NCBI GenBank assembly: GCA_030141605.1
Contig: JAQGDQ010000004.1
Location: forward strand, 620,001 to 684,000
Direction of reading: 5' to 3'
DNA: 64,000 nucleotides
Origin: Tubiluchus corallicola
Lineage: Eukaryota > Priapulida > Priapulimorpha > Priapulimorphida > Tubiluchidae
Shown: positions 49,759-63,282 of the stretch, one piece after another
Numbering within the stretch: the first letter of the stretch is position 1
Layout of the letters: each line of letters begins with the position of its first letter
Translations under genes and position numbers: made by a program
The notes under the pieces: model-generated
Database searches by the model: none
What the model was told of the DNA's origin: nothing
Seen by the model: the letters and a program-made list of their open reading frames with translations, nothing else

Positions 49759-51153
49759 ACAGCAACAAACTACATTCAGGTTTGAATACATTGCTTCTGC
49801 TACAGTGTTTAAAAGACGCGCACTGATGCTTCGAAAAAGAACAAATTTAGACAATTTCTGTTCAATATCGCAACATCCTACGACACGTCTAAAAACTTTC
49901 AACAGTACTATCTCATAAAGTTTTACGCAGCTTGACTATTGCATCTCGGAAAGCGAAGTTTCTGAAGCCAGTTTAACACTAGTTGGCAATGTTTCTGACG
50001 TGGTCAGAAACTGAAGGTTTGCAAACAATAGTTACAGGATTGGGCTTTGAAATGACGCCAGCCTTTTTTTGAAAATTATAATTTTGATTTTATTGAATTC
50101 GCGCTACTTAATTACATAGCAGTATACTTCACAATGAAATTGCAACTGCAGTTCCGCAATATAATAAATTCATTTAAGCTGATTATTGTCACATATGTCA
50201 CCAAGGACTTCAGTAGTATACGCCTGGATCCCGAGAAACGCAAGCGCCACTGGTGTGTGTACAAATGGGGAGAAAATTAGTTGCTTTCGGTATAAATACA
50301 TCGAGTTACTCAGGTCGATGCCTGTATTTGTTGTCTTGGCAGATTATTTTGCTACGATTCATCTATAAAATAGTAAAATCTTTTGCCCAAACACGGCTAC
50401 TCAAACAACTCTTCAAACTGGATTTACACTTGCGTACTTAAACCCATTAATAATTGATTTTCAGAATTTGCAAATTTTGTCATTTTCTGCCAATTGAAAG
50501 CTGTACATAGTTTAGTACAGTATGTATTTTATTCTCTAGGCTTTTTTATTCTATTGATATCATTAATAAATGATAAATTTGTCGTTATAATCACTAGTCA
50601 AGATATCGATTTAGGCAAGATTATTGTAGCCTTTCTGGAATCAGCCATTCACGCTAGGAATCAGCTATAGTCTAAATAAAGTCTAGATACAATTGTGCAA
50701 GGATTTATTAATACTATTTTATGTACCATTGTTGTGATAACTATTATTAATGCTTGTATGAATTAATTTTTGCTTGTTCTGTACGCTCGAACCGCAATAT
50801 TCCTTTGTAAGAAGATTATATCTCTTTCGTCGTTTCTTTCACCGTTGATTAAATCTGACTTATTTATTTGTTTGTAATGTAAGGTATGTAATTATGGTTC
50901 AATAAACAAACGTACATGTATTACTGTTGTCGTCTTTCTGGTGATAAATCTCGCAATCACAGTCGGTGTCAGTTTCGGTAATATCGTCTCATCACTATAG
51001 AAATCACATATCCACAGCGAGTCTCGTATAGTAGGATTTTATGAACGGTCATAACAAAAATTGCTTAATATGCGACAAATCGTTTCTAAACATTTGACTG
51101 CGCTACGCGAAACACTGATTTACAATAATTAAGCTTTGCACAAGACAAAATGA

Positions 51154-51235
<82 letters not shown>

Positions 51236-52512
51236 GTATATATTAAAAATAAACAAACATGTTCGATATTTTCAAGATTTGTTTTTTTTTATAATATTGC
51301 ATGCCATTAACAGAAAAACTGGTTTCGTGGCTTTTATCAAACGAGTGTTTTGCTATTCCTACGAGGTTTCTGTGTTCCTAGAATAGATCAAAGTCTAAAG
51401 TGTGATTCTTTGAAGCTTCTGACACATTTCAAACGAACTAATTATTAGCTCTGGGAAACAGTCAAACATGTCTCTTTATTTGCGGTGCCAAATATTGTTA
51501 ACTGTATTGCAGGCATGCACGCATATGAAATTATTGCGCTAAAATTGCTATAATTTCTTTGATCTCTTGTATGCATTCGTAACGAATGCAATAATTCTTT
51601 TTTTTCTTGACATCCCTTGACACGGTTACTAGATTACTAGCTCCTATACCGGTAATGTCCTTATGGTGTTAGGGCAATGTTATTTGGATGTTCATTATAA
51701 ACCGTAGTAACTGTATAATCTGTATAACCTAATACAATGTAAATGCTGGTTTGTTTAATTTTGAACGGGAATAAGAAGAGAAGCAAAGTAAACAGCCAGA
51801 CTAGCAAGAAAGCACGCAAGCAAATAGTTAAAGCGATCATATTTATACAGGGATTTGTAGAAGATTTGTTTGTTATTTATTTTCAGGCAGTTTCATTTAA
51901 GATAAATTCATCTTAATTGCATATAATTCATACCGCAAAAGCATTGAGGTTAATTAGTGTAACGCACTGAGTCCGAGCGGAAATTTTATTTTGGGATACT
52001 CGCTTCCTAACCTTTATAAAGAGATATGATTTGTCGTGAAGCCAACCGGTCTTCTTTTCATTCTCTTTGTTTATTATTTGTGCCTTTTCGCTCGCACACG
52101 CACATGTCAAAGGTCACGAAATGGGCAGGGCTTCTTGTTTTATCGTTAGGGTGGATTTCCTCCTATAGTTGTTGTGCTAGAGTCATAATTTCTGGGGTGT
52201 AATTAGGTGGGGTCGAGTTCTTGTGCATAGCTGAGTGTAGCGCCATTTGCGTACGAGAAAAATTTCCGCTAGGGGCAAAAACTATTATTATTAGTTTTAT
52301 TAGCATTTGTCATTTCGCGGAGTTTCAACGTCGTATAAAATGTTTTGTTTAGCTGTTATATTGTGCCTCGGTGTGAGTGGTGTCGTGCATTGTGGGTAGT
52401 GCGGGATGTTTTTTAATATTTTTGTAATGTCACAGTAGAGCATGTTACAACTGATAAGGTAATAAACGCCCGATATTGTAATACAAAAAACAATTAAACC
52501 ATACTGTAAGAT
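49759..52512. other. Non-coding region, nothing recognised except a (CA)n array
   Basis: AT-rich sequence without supported genes. The only clear structure is (TA)n-(CA)n at 51153-51230, about 31 CA units. Confidence 0.6.
51153..51230. repeat. (TA)n(CA)n microsatellite
   Basis: A short alternating TA run passes into about 31 uninterrupted CA units ending at 51230, followed by tatatgtatatatt. The Thr/His ORF at 51150-51386 is a repeat artefact. Confidence 0.97.
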
Positions 52513-52600
52513 CCCAGGGCCGCCTCTAGGTAGTTGACGCCCTAAGCAAAAGTATTTTGGCGCCACCTTCTCAAAGGTTAAACCCCTTCCACACCTTCCG
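52513..52600. mobile_element. hAT-like terminal fragment
   Basis: The sequence cagggccgcctctaggtagt, followed by gacgccctaagcaaaa and ggcgcc, matches the style of hAT terminal sequences found in many animal genomes (cagggccggc...cgccctaagc). No matching opposite end is visible within several kilobases, so this is a fragment or solo end. Confidence 0.5.
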
Positions 52601-52724
52601 TATTTGAAATTGAACTTTTGTTGCATGTAATAAAGTATATTGGACAATTAATGGTACCTGTGTGCCAGGTTTACATATATACTAAAGTGTGTTAATTAAC
52701 AGTAGCTAATTGCCTAAATCGAAA

Positions 52725-52832
52725 ACGCATAATGTAATAACGCAAACTTTAACGCATATTGCAACACAACTGAAACGCATAATGTAATGACAAAAATTCT
52801 AACCGATAATGTAATGGCATAATGTAATTGCT
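52725..52832 (+). repeat. Short repeats of the unit cgcataatgtaat
   Basis: The words acgcataatgtaataacg, aacgcatattgcaac, aacgcataatgtaatgac, ccgataatgtaatgg and gcataatgtaattg follow each other at irregular spacing of about 13-30 bp. A diverged copy in the opposite orientation lies at 55690-55850, and related words at 30180-30230. I do not recognise the family. Confidence 0.6.
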
Positions 52833-53263
52833 AGCTGAATCAAATTGCTGGGCACCAAAGGTGTAGTTCTGTGGAAATACGTGGGAGCGGCGCGTTTCTC
52901 TACGCTGTTTGGAAGGGGATGGTGTTCACACTTAATGCCATGCAATAGCTGCTGACTACAGGCAGGTGCTTATATTTTTTCTTACAAAATATTCTATTTT
53001 ATAAAACCTGGAAGCGAGCAGACTTAAAGCGCTTATGCTATCCATTTAATTATATTATTAAAGCACTTATGCTACAATATATGGATAGCACAGTTGGAAA
53101 GGAATGGTTGTGAATTTAATTGCAAACACAGCTTTTAATACTTTGGAATGATGTACTTTGTAATATCTCCGAATTCACGGTTATTCTCACCCGCAAATTC
53201 GCAACAGCCGGTGTAGAGGCTTAGGTTACGGTTACGTCACCGTTAGAATTCTATTTAAAAACG

Positions 53264-53499
<236 letters not shown>

Positions 53500-54192
53500 G
53501 AGAGCACTTATTACATACTTGATAGTCATCGAGTAAAATACTTGATGTGTCTGTGAATCAGTAGTAACGAAAAAACAAAAACAACAAAACAATATCAACA
53601 TGTGGAACAAAGAGGTTAGTTGAGAAAATAAGCTGTAATTGACGGTGTTGGTGTACGGTAAAAATGGCACAGAAAAAAAGGGTACAAATAGGAAAAATAG
53701 GAAAAAGGGTAGGGGTAGAGATACTCTTAGGAATAATTACATACTCTTAGGGATAATTATATAACGCTGCCTATAACCTTTGCTTATTCATAACATTCTA
53801 AACTAACTTCAGTATGTTACATGTCAGCCTGTATTATCAATGGTAAATGGTCAAAAAATTGTAGACCACGCTAAGTAGGATATTCATTAGATTATAATTC
53901 TGTTTACAAAACAAATTATTTTGTGACTTTTCTCACTGGTCTATATAAAATCTAAATATTTATACAGGTTATATTTTTGTTCGTTTCCCTGTTCGTGTTT
54001 GTTTTATGCTGTTTCCCATGAAAAACTTAGACGAACATGTCTAGAATTGCTCGGTTTTGACGGTGTACCCTTTTTTCCAACTTTTCTATTTGTGCCCTTT
54101 TTCTTGTGTCATTTTATTTACATTTGTCGTTGACTCACTGGGCTGACGGCAATGCGTTGAAAAGGGTTGTGATGCTCATGACTCGAGGGACT

Positions 54193-54194
<2 letters not shown>

Positions 54195-54225
<31 letters not shown>
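54195..54225. repeat. (AAT)n microsatellite
   Basis: About ten uninterrupted AAT units in otherwise unique AT-rich sequence. Confidence 0.95.
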
Positions 54226-54226
<1 letters not shown>

Positions 54227-54562
54227 GAGCTAATAATGCGCAACACTTCATATTCTAAAAAAAATTAAATGGTTTTACTACTATGTAAGAAAATAAGTAA
54301 TTTACTGACCAACAATTGTTACTACACTTAATTAGGAGAGATGCATGGAAAACAACACATTAAGTTAGTCTAAAATTTACTCCGTAATATTTATGATTGT
54401 AAAAGTAATTGACGATCGTAAAAGGGCTAGAATGGCATTAAGCAGATTGTAGCAATATAATTAACATATTTTACATATACTATCAGTCCTACAAGTATCA
54501 GTGATTATTGAACAAAACATTTAAGGTACTGATGAATATAGTCAACAATAGCTTGATTATGG

Positions 54563-55660
54563 TTATGTTTGAATACTAAGAGATGTTACACCAATATCAA
54601 TGAAATCGCGATAGCTGCCTGACCGAGCAGAAAACATGTTCATCTTGAACAGGCATTGGTTCGTCAGTACGGCAGTCACAAACTTCCGGTGCCTAGGTGT
54701 GTTTATCCACCTGCTAGTTTCAGTTGCCAATTTATGACTTTTTATCCTAGCCTTTGTCCAGGAAACTCTTTCGAATTCACGAACATATCTGAATATATAG
54801 GATAACAAAATAAATCCGGATTCACAAGTTTTTACGTAACTACCCTACTAAAGGTAGGGCACTACATTCTTGCACTCTTGTTTCCTTATCCTAAATTGCA
54901 AGGTCTCTTCTCAGTGTAACGATGCTGTTGATGCACATAGAGGTTGCTGCCGTTTGACATTTATTTATCGTATCCGTTAATATAGCGTGCTTACCAGGAT
55001 TATTGACCATCTTAGCAAAGAACCTGTATTACTGAATCTTAATGTATGCCTCTGCCGATGACATACCCATCTCGAGAAGGGATACGAAATTTTGAACTGT
55101 TTACACACTCTAAGGCAGTTTTTAATTCTAGACATGTAGAATGAAGACAATTTTCTGATATCATTGGACAGCCATGTCTCGCAGACTCGATAACATGGCT
55201 GCTTTTAACACATTACGGGACGGAAGCTGCGGACAAATGCTGTTTAGTTCGTGTTTAAGTTTTTTCTTATTCTGAATATCAATTGCTTGAGCCAATTTTT
55301 CACTGGCACAAAAAACTGTACATAAGTAGATGTAGCTATAGCATACTGAGCTGCAAGTCCTCACCAATTATAGGTATGCGGTCATTTTATTCACCACTGA
55401 TATCAAGAAATTTTGTCTTTTTCTCGTTAACTGTCGGACCTTATTCAACGCAAAAAACTTTAATATAGTGAGCTTTTCAAATACAGGGCTTTTTTGAACG
55501 GGCCAGTAGTACAGAGTCGTCTGTCATTAACATGTCTTTTCTGTTCTGTCTGTTCTGCAAGAAATTGTCTTCCCATACTAAAACCAATCTTCTTATAAAG
55601 GGATTGATGAATAACATGAACAACAGGCTGTTAGAGTGTATAGCCTGTCTTACGGGGGTG
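54563..55660 (-). pseudogene. Decayed LINE reverse-transcriptase remnant
   Basis: On the minus strand from 55653 the frame VRQAIHSNSLLFMLFINPFI resembles the reverse-transcriptase motif usually reading VRQGCPLSPLLF. About 120 bp later MLMTDDSVLLARSKKA (about 55535-55500) resembles the catalytic YADDxVLLA box with Tyr-Ala replaced. Near 54790-54700, IKSHKLATETSRW recalls the conserved C-terminal SHKLxIETGRW segment of many invertebrate LINEs, but the following Cys residues are lost. Frames break repeatedly between these segments. It is unrelated in sequence to the LINE at 36 kb and much older. Confidence 0.6.
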
Positions 55661-58484
55661 CATTTAACATTGTAATAATAACATTTATTCCGCTAGTTGT
55701 TACACTAGAATTTTGTTATTTCATTATGCGTTTCTGTGGTGTTACGACGTGCATTAAACTTGTGCGTTTTGGAGGGCTTACGTTATGTGTTGATTTTTTA
55801 TTACGTTATGCGTTAATTTTTTTGCATTACATTATCAGTTGTAACAGAAATTGCAAAAAAATGTTGAATGGCTTAAAGGAACCGAGTGAAGTGCTTCATC
55901 TGAAACATAGCACTGAACATGCGCACGTGCATACTTGGGTGTGTATACGGCCGCAGCTCGACTTTTAGATCAGTTAACTTTGAAAAAAAGGTTCTAGCTC
56001 GGCTTGCAGAGCTGGCAAGAAGCTGAAATTTGGAGCAAGAATGCTTTGTCATGGTTGTACTTCATATCTCAAAGCCAATGTAAGTCTCGCTGGAAGAACT
56101 TAGTAAGTGAGGAACATAATTCTTCGCATTCCGGACTATGGTTTTCATCGGTTTTGTCGCAATTTTTAGACAGCCAAATTAAAATCCGTCTGTCTTTAAT
56201 GTTATAATTTTCAAGAAGAATTTCATGATATCAACGTGATTAAGGCGTTGCCTAAGTAAGTTGGCGCAGCGACGTAGCTGACATTTTTTAAACTAATAGT
56301 CAGGGTCGAATATTTTTAGTAACCTGTTTTACAATAACGGCAACGGCAAATGGCAATAACGACAACGTGATATGACAACGGCGACGAAAACGGCAACGAC
56401 GACGACGATATAGACGACAACCGCTGCCACTCAACCCACTATCACAACTACCACAATGACGACGGTAGACGACAGAGTAGCTTAAAAAAGTTGAAAACAT
56501 AAGCCTATTTTGCTAGCCATTTGCCCCGTGCATTCGGAATTTTTCGACTGAATAATATAAACAGGGTATGCCTTTGCTAAGCTGGCTTGTAATAATTATT
56601 ATGGCTTCTAGTCAAGCAGCTCTAGTACAAAGCCACAAAGACAGTCATTTATTGCAAAGGTTATACAAGCTTGTACGCCTCGTACGATGCTCATGAGGAT
56701 CGCACTAAAATCCGCTATTATGCTCTACACAACCAAACAAGCTGTCAACTGACAATAAGCATTAGGTGCCTGTCAGGGGAAGATTCATGTATGTAATCAA
56801 CTGTTTAATAATCGTTTGCACACTACGCAGAGTACAGCGTTATGTTATTGACTTGCTGCTGGGAAATTTGGAAATTTATAAGTTCAGTTTCGTGATAGTA
56901 ATTAGAATATTTTTAAGTTTTTTTAAGATATCGCAAATGAAGTTCAATTATCAGTTGGCGGGTAGATGGATTTATAGGTAAAGTTATGCACAGAAAGATA
57001 AATTACAGTAAAATCTAGTTGTATTTTTAAATGTTGTGCTCTTCAATTAAAGTGAATGAACGATTGGAAAGAGAAGAAAAGCGCAGAGAAGAGTATCTGT
57101 ATGGTAATTTTAGTATTTACGTCCAGTCGCCTATTATAGGTTCCACATGGAGTAAAATAAGTTATTCTAGTTTAAAAGATTATTTGATATACCTTTTCCA
57201 GCCGTCCTATGAAAAGTCGACTTCGATTGACTTTTGGAAAAAAGTAGAAGACGAAGAGAAGACAGGAAAGGAAATGAGAGGATGACGGCGCAAGATGAAG
57301 AATAAAGCAGAAAGCAGTGTTTTATATTAGAAAATCTTCTGTATCTGTTAAAGTAATTGGCCAATTATAGTTGCAGCAAGCGAAATCAATTTTCTGATTT
57401 AAAGATCGTTTGTCGACTTTGTCATTTTTTGTTTCACATTTGTATTGACATTTATTAGGTTTCCCTTTCAACTGTCTCCCAATCGCCTGGTCAACCTTCT
57501 TACCGGTTTTGGAAATTGAACTAAGGCTTTTCAGTTACCTGGTTGAATTTTTAGATCAACAATATTCAGGCGACCAAACGACGTTTTAGCAGTAGTAGAT
57601 ATGCCTGAAAAAATCACAACCTTGGACGACTGACTAATAATTTAGCAGATTTATTCTAAGCAATACTTTGCTTCAATATTCGAGTCATAAATAAATTTCT
57701 ACATCTCAAAGGGTAGGGAAATCAATCATCATTACATTGACATTTTGAGTTAGGCACCTTTACACATGGAGACGCAGCTAATTTAACTTACAACATTTGA
57801 ATTCCGAATTTCGAGTCTTTGTCATACGGAATTTGCGTGGTTGTTCTGTATTCTATATTCTGTCAAGAAACCACTTGTAAAAATTATAACTACTAAAGGA
57901 TTTCTGTATGTTGCACTTCGGTATTATAAAATCAAAGACACTTGATCTTTTAGAAAATAACACTGAAAACACTGCTGTTTCGGTTTCAAAGAAAGGTTTG
58001 CAGTGCATTTAAATTATTTCGCAATTACAGAAACCTGCAGTCTTGCGATTTCTATTACTTACACCAAACAGCTAATTCATGACTACGTTCGCTGATTCGC
58101 CTACTGACAAAGGTCTTGTGACGGGTCGCGCAACATATTAAGAGACCAAGCAGGTCCTTCAAAACTTTTGTGAAGAAAATCAGTTGACAAGACATAGTTA
58201 AGGCCTTCAATAGCAACGACGATAACAGCCAATGAACCGCGCCGAGTGTCTTTAATTATAACAGTCCACTTTGATCTGCTGAGGTACATTATAAGGCGAG
58301 CTTTGTGCATTCACGTTAACATATCTAAGCGTCCATCCCAAAACGCAATAAGAGTAAAAATGGCCTAGACTTGCCTGGAATATAAGATTTTAAATAAGTG
58401 TTTTTAAATTCCAGCAACAACAACATCGACAACAACAACAGCAATAACCATAACAGCAACAGCAGCAGAAACAGAACAACAAGT

Positions 58485-58537
58485 GACCGGGTGGTATCGC
58501 TCAATGGTAGGCCGCCGGTTCAATTCTCACTCGAGTC
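58485..58537 (+). pseudogene. Truncated tRNA-like sequence
   Basis: A 53-base segment has a box-A-like tggtatcgctcaatggtag and a box-B-like ggttcaattct separated by only a few bases, with partly complementary ends (gac...gtc). A real tRNA would need about 20 more bases for an anticodon arm. It directly follows an AAC-rich tract and may be a relic of a tRNA pseudogene or a SINE head. Confidence 0.3.
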
Positions 58538-60077
58538 ATACCAAACACTTAAAAAATGCTACTGTTCGTTCCTCGACCAGCCCACGAGCTTATCGAAGTA
58601 ACATGCGGTTAACAATAACTTGGAAGTAAGTATTGAATTACTCTTAAGGTATTACCGCTGGACGATGTCCTAAGGAAATTATTATTATTATTATATGGCA
58701 ACGATCTATAACAAATACCAATAACATGGTGCCATTCCTGCTTTAGGGCAGGAACGCAGTGAAACAGTCGTCGATAACAATGTCTGGAACAGGTACATGA
58801 ATCCGGGTGCTTTCTGATTGGAAAAGACAACTGGAGAAGTGTACAGAATGCAAACTTTTGTAATATTCAGGTGGGCCCCTTTTAGAAAATTGACCAAACG
58901 CAAGACACTAGACATCCTAAAAATAGACTACGTCTATAAACCATATGCAGAATGTGCTTTTAATCACGAATAAGAGATAAGCACGAAAATCTGAATGTAT
59001 TGCACGGCCATATGATCTTGAAGCAACTGAGAAAATAGCGAAAATCTGGCATATTAAAAAAAGTCCTTTAATGTGCCTGCGTTAGACTGTTTTATGTGGA
59101 GACGCCCAACACTTTTTTTATTTCGAATAGACTCATTAAGGATTTATGTGTCACTCAGTCGCCAGTTCAGACTATTTTATGCGGAAAAATAAAATGCCTT
59201 TTCTTAATTTTCGTAGATTCATTAAGGAATTGGAATAGTGGGAAAATGGAGAGCAAAAGACTGTTATTTAAAGGTTTGAAAGCTAATTTCCGCAAAAGGC
59301 TGTCTTAAACCTCTCCTTAGGCAGAAAGTGCAAGATCTAGAGCGTAATCGCTCACATGGTGGAAGTAGTCCTAGAACATCTATATATCCAACACCTGCCA
59401 TCGACCTGTCCTTACGCATTTTGAGCCCATTCATACGTGATAAGTGGAAAGTGCAATATATAGGACCTACTCATACTCAGCAGAAAAACTGCACACGCGG
59501 TAAAAAGTTTTATCACATTGCAAAATTTTTAAATCACGAACATCTCATTATTTTTTATCAAAATTTTATCTGTCCCTTTAGATACAGTGGGATTAATGTT
59601 TGTCAGATGATAAAACAACTTTCATCTGCGTTTATTGTCTGATTTGATCTTTATGTAAGTCACGAAGACTCATTCTCCTAAGCCTCTACAAATCAATACC
59701 AAAGAGTGCTTATAATTGAAAACTTTATAGAATTTAGCTGCTTTTTCACTTTCTGTTCAATTTCTTTTCCTCGTCATTTCGCTAAGACTCTCGCACTTAA
59801 TTAGTTAGTATCGTTTTTCACAAAGAAAACCATCCATCGACCTCCCAGATGTTATTTGCAAGTGTTATCTGATGTAGAGGAGTTATCACCGACATCGGGG
59901 TGTTCTTCAGGTATTGGTTACAATTTTTCGTCATCTAAACTTCAGCTTCACCCACGAAACCGACGTGAGTGCCTTTAATTAAGTTTTCTTCTACCCGCTG
60001 AACAAGATAAAATACAAGTCCAATATCGCGTAAGGTCATATTAGAGCTCCAAGCTCCACCCTCAAAATGCCAACCCA

Positions 60078-60255
60078 TACCGCCACCGCTACTGCAACGG
60101 CAATAGTTACAACAGCGCCGACAGCGACGACACCGACGACGACGACGACGACGACTACGATGATAGCAACATGAGCAACAACAACTAATAGCAACGGCAA
60201 CAGCAACAAGAACAACAACAGCAGCGGCGTTAGTACAGCAACACCAACAATAACT
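60078..60255. repeat. AAC/ACG-rich imperfect trinucleotide tract
   Basis: About 175 bp of imperfect CAA, CAG, CGA and ACG triplets, including seven or so consecutive acg units. It generates overlapping minus-strand ORFs of 112 and 124 codons rich in Val, Ala, Cys and Arg that are not genes. Confidence 0.9.
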
Positions 60256-63243
60256 GCCACCACGACTGTTCTGTCGCCTGTCTGAAGTGGATGGTAACAG
60301 AGGAAACACACATTTTCCGTTAGGATCTTGCTTTTACAAATATCTGCAGCAAATGCCACTTCTTTTAGCTCCATAAAAACGATGGTTTTAATGATAATCT
60401 AGGGTAAAAGAAAGCCCATGTGGTTGGTGGGTCAAGGCACTAAAACCATTATCAGCATTTGCTATATTGCATTTTAGGAGGATTAGCCAACAGTGGCCCT
60501 ACACTTCTTATAGTTCAGCTCTTAGAGCTTTTGTCTGCTACGAAGACTCGTAAACATAAATCAGTAGTTACTTCACATATATTTAGGACAATAATGTTAG
60601 TTATGTGTGCATTTACTTCCTGCAAAATCTATTCGTTGTCGCCAGAGACGAATAAAATTGTTTCTTCTCGTGGTTTTATCCTTCTCCCGAAAATGAATTG
60701 GGAATTCTAATGAACATAAAATATCCTTGTTTGCGAATATCTTCAAGCTGACGAAAAGAAATGCGAGTTTTTTTATTACCTTTAAACCATTCAGATCGTT
60801 CGGATCAAACTACGTGTAATCTGGAGTATAGGTCAAACTACAACACTCTTAATCAACGGGGTAAGCTGTAGACAAATCTAATTTTAGTCATAATATTTGC
60901 ACTGTGAGAGAACCTAATGGTATAATAATAAACCGTTTATTGGGCTTCGATTTCCAAAGACAAGTGTGATGTAGGCTTTTCGCGTTTGTTGAAGCGTTGG
61001 TATACTACCGACTTTTCTCATCCAACTTTTGCTAGCCAAGGTTTTCCTATCCGACAAAAATTATAAGTGTGTCACTGTCAATTTTGTCGACATTATCAAT
61101 ACAGTATATATGCACTATTTTTTATTTAACTTTTCAGATAATTATGAACGATTTTCAACCAATATTAATACAAAAAATGACAACTCTCTCGCCATCAACT
61201 TTTATAATTCATCAAACGAAATGTATCCATCTACTAATATCAACAATGCGCGTACTTCTCACATAGTGAATTACGAAAGACACCCAATTATCTATCAAAA
61301 GAATATTGAATGAAATAATCAAGCCAGGCCAAACAAGACCCTTCAAAGAAATGGGTCTCTGTGTGTTTGCAGCACTTCATTAACATTATTCGCATTCACA
61401 CTAAAGAATAAAGCGAGAACAAACTTATCATCATGTGTAAACGCCTTGCAGGAATGCGACTGATTAAGAAAGAACATTCTATGGCCAACTTGGGTTTGTG
61501 TAATAATGTAATAACTGTAATTGTACATATGACCCCATTGCAAGAGTGCTTGTGTAATTTGGTCGGTTCTAGTGTTTCTTTATAGCCTCTATGGAGTACT
61601 TTCCCTCAGAAGTACAAAAACAAAGACAAATAGGTCATAGATAGATAAAGCAAACGCACGCGGTTACATGATAACTATCTGGGGAGCAAAGTGAAAGCGG
61701 CTGAAAGGAAATTATTTTCAATGCTTTTTTATTCCAGTTCCAAAGGCTTCCAACCCTTGCACAACAGCTTGCAACACCGGCTTCAGTTGTTCAAGCATCA
61801 GTAATAAGTACGTATTGACATGTAATCGTTTTCGCAATTTGTATGTTACCCACAAACGTATCATTCCGTGTAATTCCTCCATAATTATCCTGCTTTTACG
61901 CCGGAGTCGCGCATTACAACGTGTTTGTTCAACCGGCTAACTGCTACTAGTTGACAATATTTTCAACGACCTGGAACTGTGAAATTAGTGAAGACAGCGT
62001 TGGCCTCCAGGCAGAGATACAACTTGGTACATCGATGAAGCTCGGGTGATGAAAAATGCTGCTTCGGAAAAGTCTTGGATTCCTAGAAGATTTCACATTG
62101 AGCACTGTTGAACTGAAGTTAATATCAAATATGAATAATCTGAAATAACTTTCTAACAATAAATTAGGAAGTATATTCCTAATGTCTCCGATCCAGATTT
62201 AGAAGAAATGCGATTCTTATTGGTTCATAATTTTAAAGTAAAATAATATAATTAAAATTCAGGATACAGAACTGCCAAAAATAATGTTCAATAAAATGAA
62301 TCTTAATGGTTTATTTATAAACTTATAAATCGGATAATATAATATGCGATATTTAAATTTTAATAATACAAGCTAATACAGCATAATGTAATATCATACT
62401 TTGCATATTAAGTACTTCGCGTTACTCTGTTCTTCCAGGAATTCCTAGATAAGTCATTGTTATCTATGCTGCGCATTGCACCTTTTTTGCTATTTGGGAC
62501 GTCTGCTAGATTGAACTTCATTGAAGAAGCGCTAAAATTTAACTTGCGTAAAAAATGTTTCAACTAGTAAACAATATTTGCCATTTAAAAGTATTAAATC
62601 ATCTGGTGAAATGAAATAGTTGCTGAATGTTAAAAACGCGAACTTCTTTATAGGCGAATTTTTTTTATTAGCATTATCATTTTAAATCACAGATTGTTAC
62701 TATACAAACCGAATTTTATTTTACATTTTACATTACAATAGAGTTTTAATAAAATAGTTATCACTATCTTTTTCTCCATTTATCTGCCTATCTACGTGTC
62801 TGCCTGATTGCTTTTCTATCTATTTGTCTACTTCTCTATCTGTCATCTATCTTTCAGCTTATTTTGCTATTCCATACATCTCTTTCATCAATCTTACTGA
62901 TATATGCAAGTGTATGTGACTATATATGTGCATATATCGTGATGTACGAGTAAATTAGAGTTGGGTAAGTATAATTTTAATGTCTCTCGGGGTCTTGCCT
63001 TCTCGCTACTTGAGCGGCAATTACTATTATTACGGGAATGCAGGTACTACAAGTACTCTACTCAGAATTAATGTCCTAGTAGGCACTTATAAATAACATG
63101 ATTATAAATCAAAGCAGAAAATGAATTAACTTAGCTGAAAATACAGCTCTCCTCTCCGCTGTAGTATAAATTAAATCCTTTATTCAATGTTATGAATCCT
63201 GCATTCCTTCATTACGATTGCATATCACTTCGCCAGGGCCCAT

Positions 63244-63282
63244 TTCGCAGTGCGTCATTTCGCAGTGCGTCATTTCGCCAGT
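63244..63282. repeat. 15-bp tandem repeat, about 2.5 copies
   Basis: The unit catttcgcagtgcgt occurs twice in full, followed by a third partial copy catttcgccagt. Confidence 0.85.

Noticed and set aside
52725-52832. CRISPR-like array
   Set aside because: The units are short, imperfect and irregularly spaced in a eukaryotic genome; no cas genes are present.
59935-60374. 112- and 124-codon minus ORFs rich in Val, Ala, Cys and Arg
   Set aside because: Produced by the AAC/ACG triplet tract at 60078-60255.
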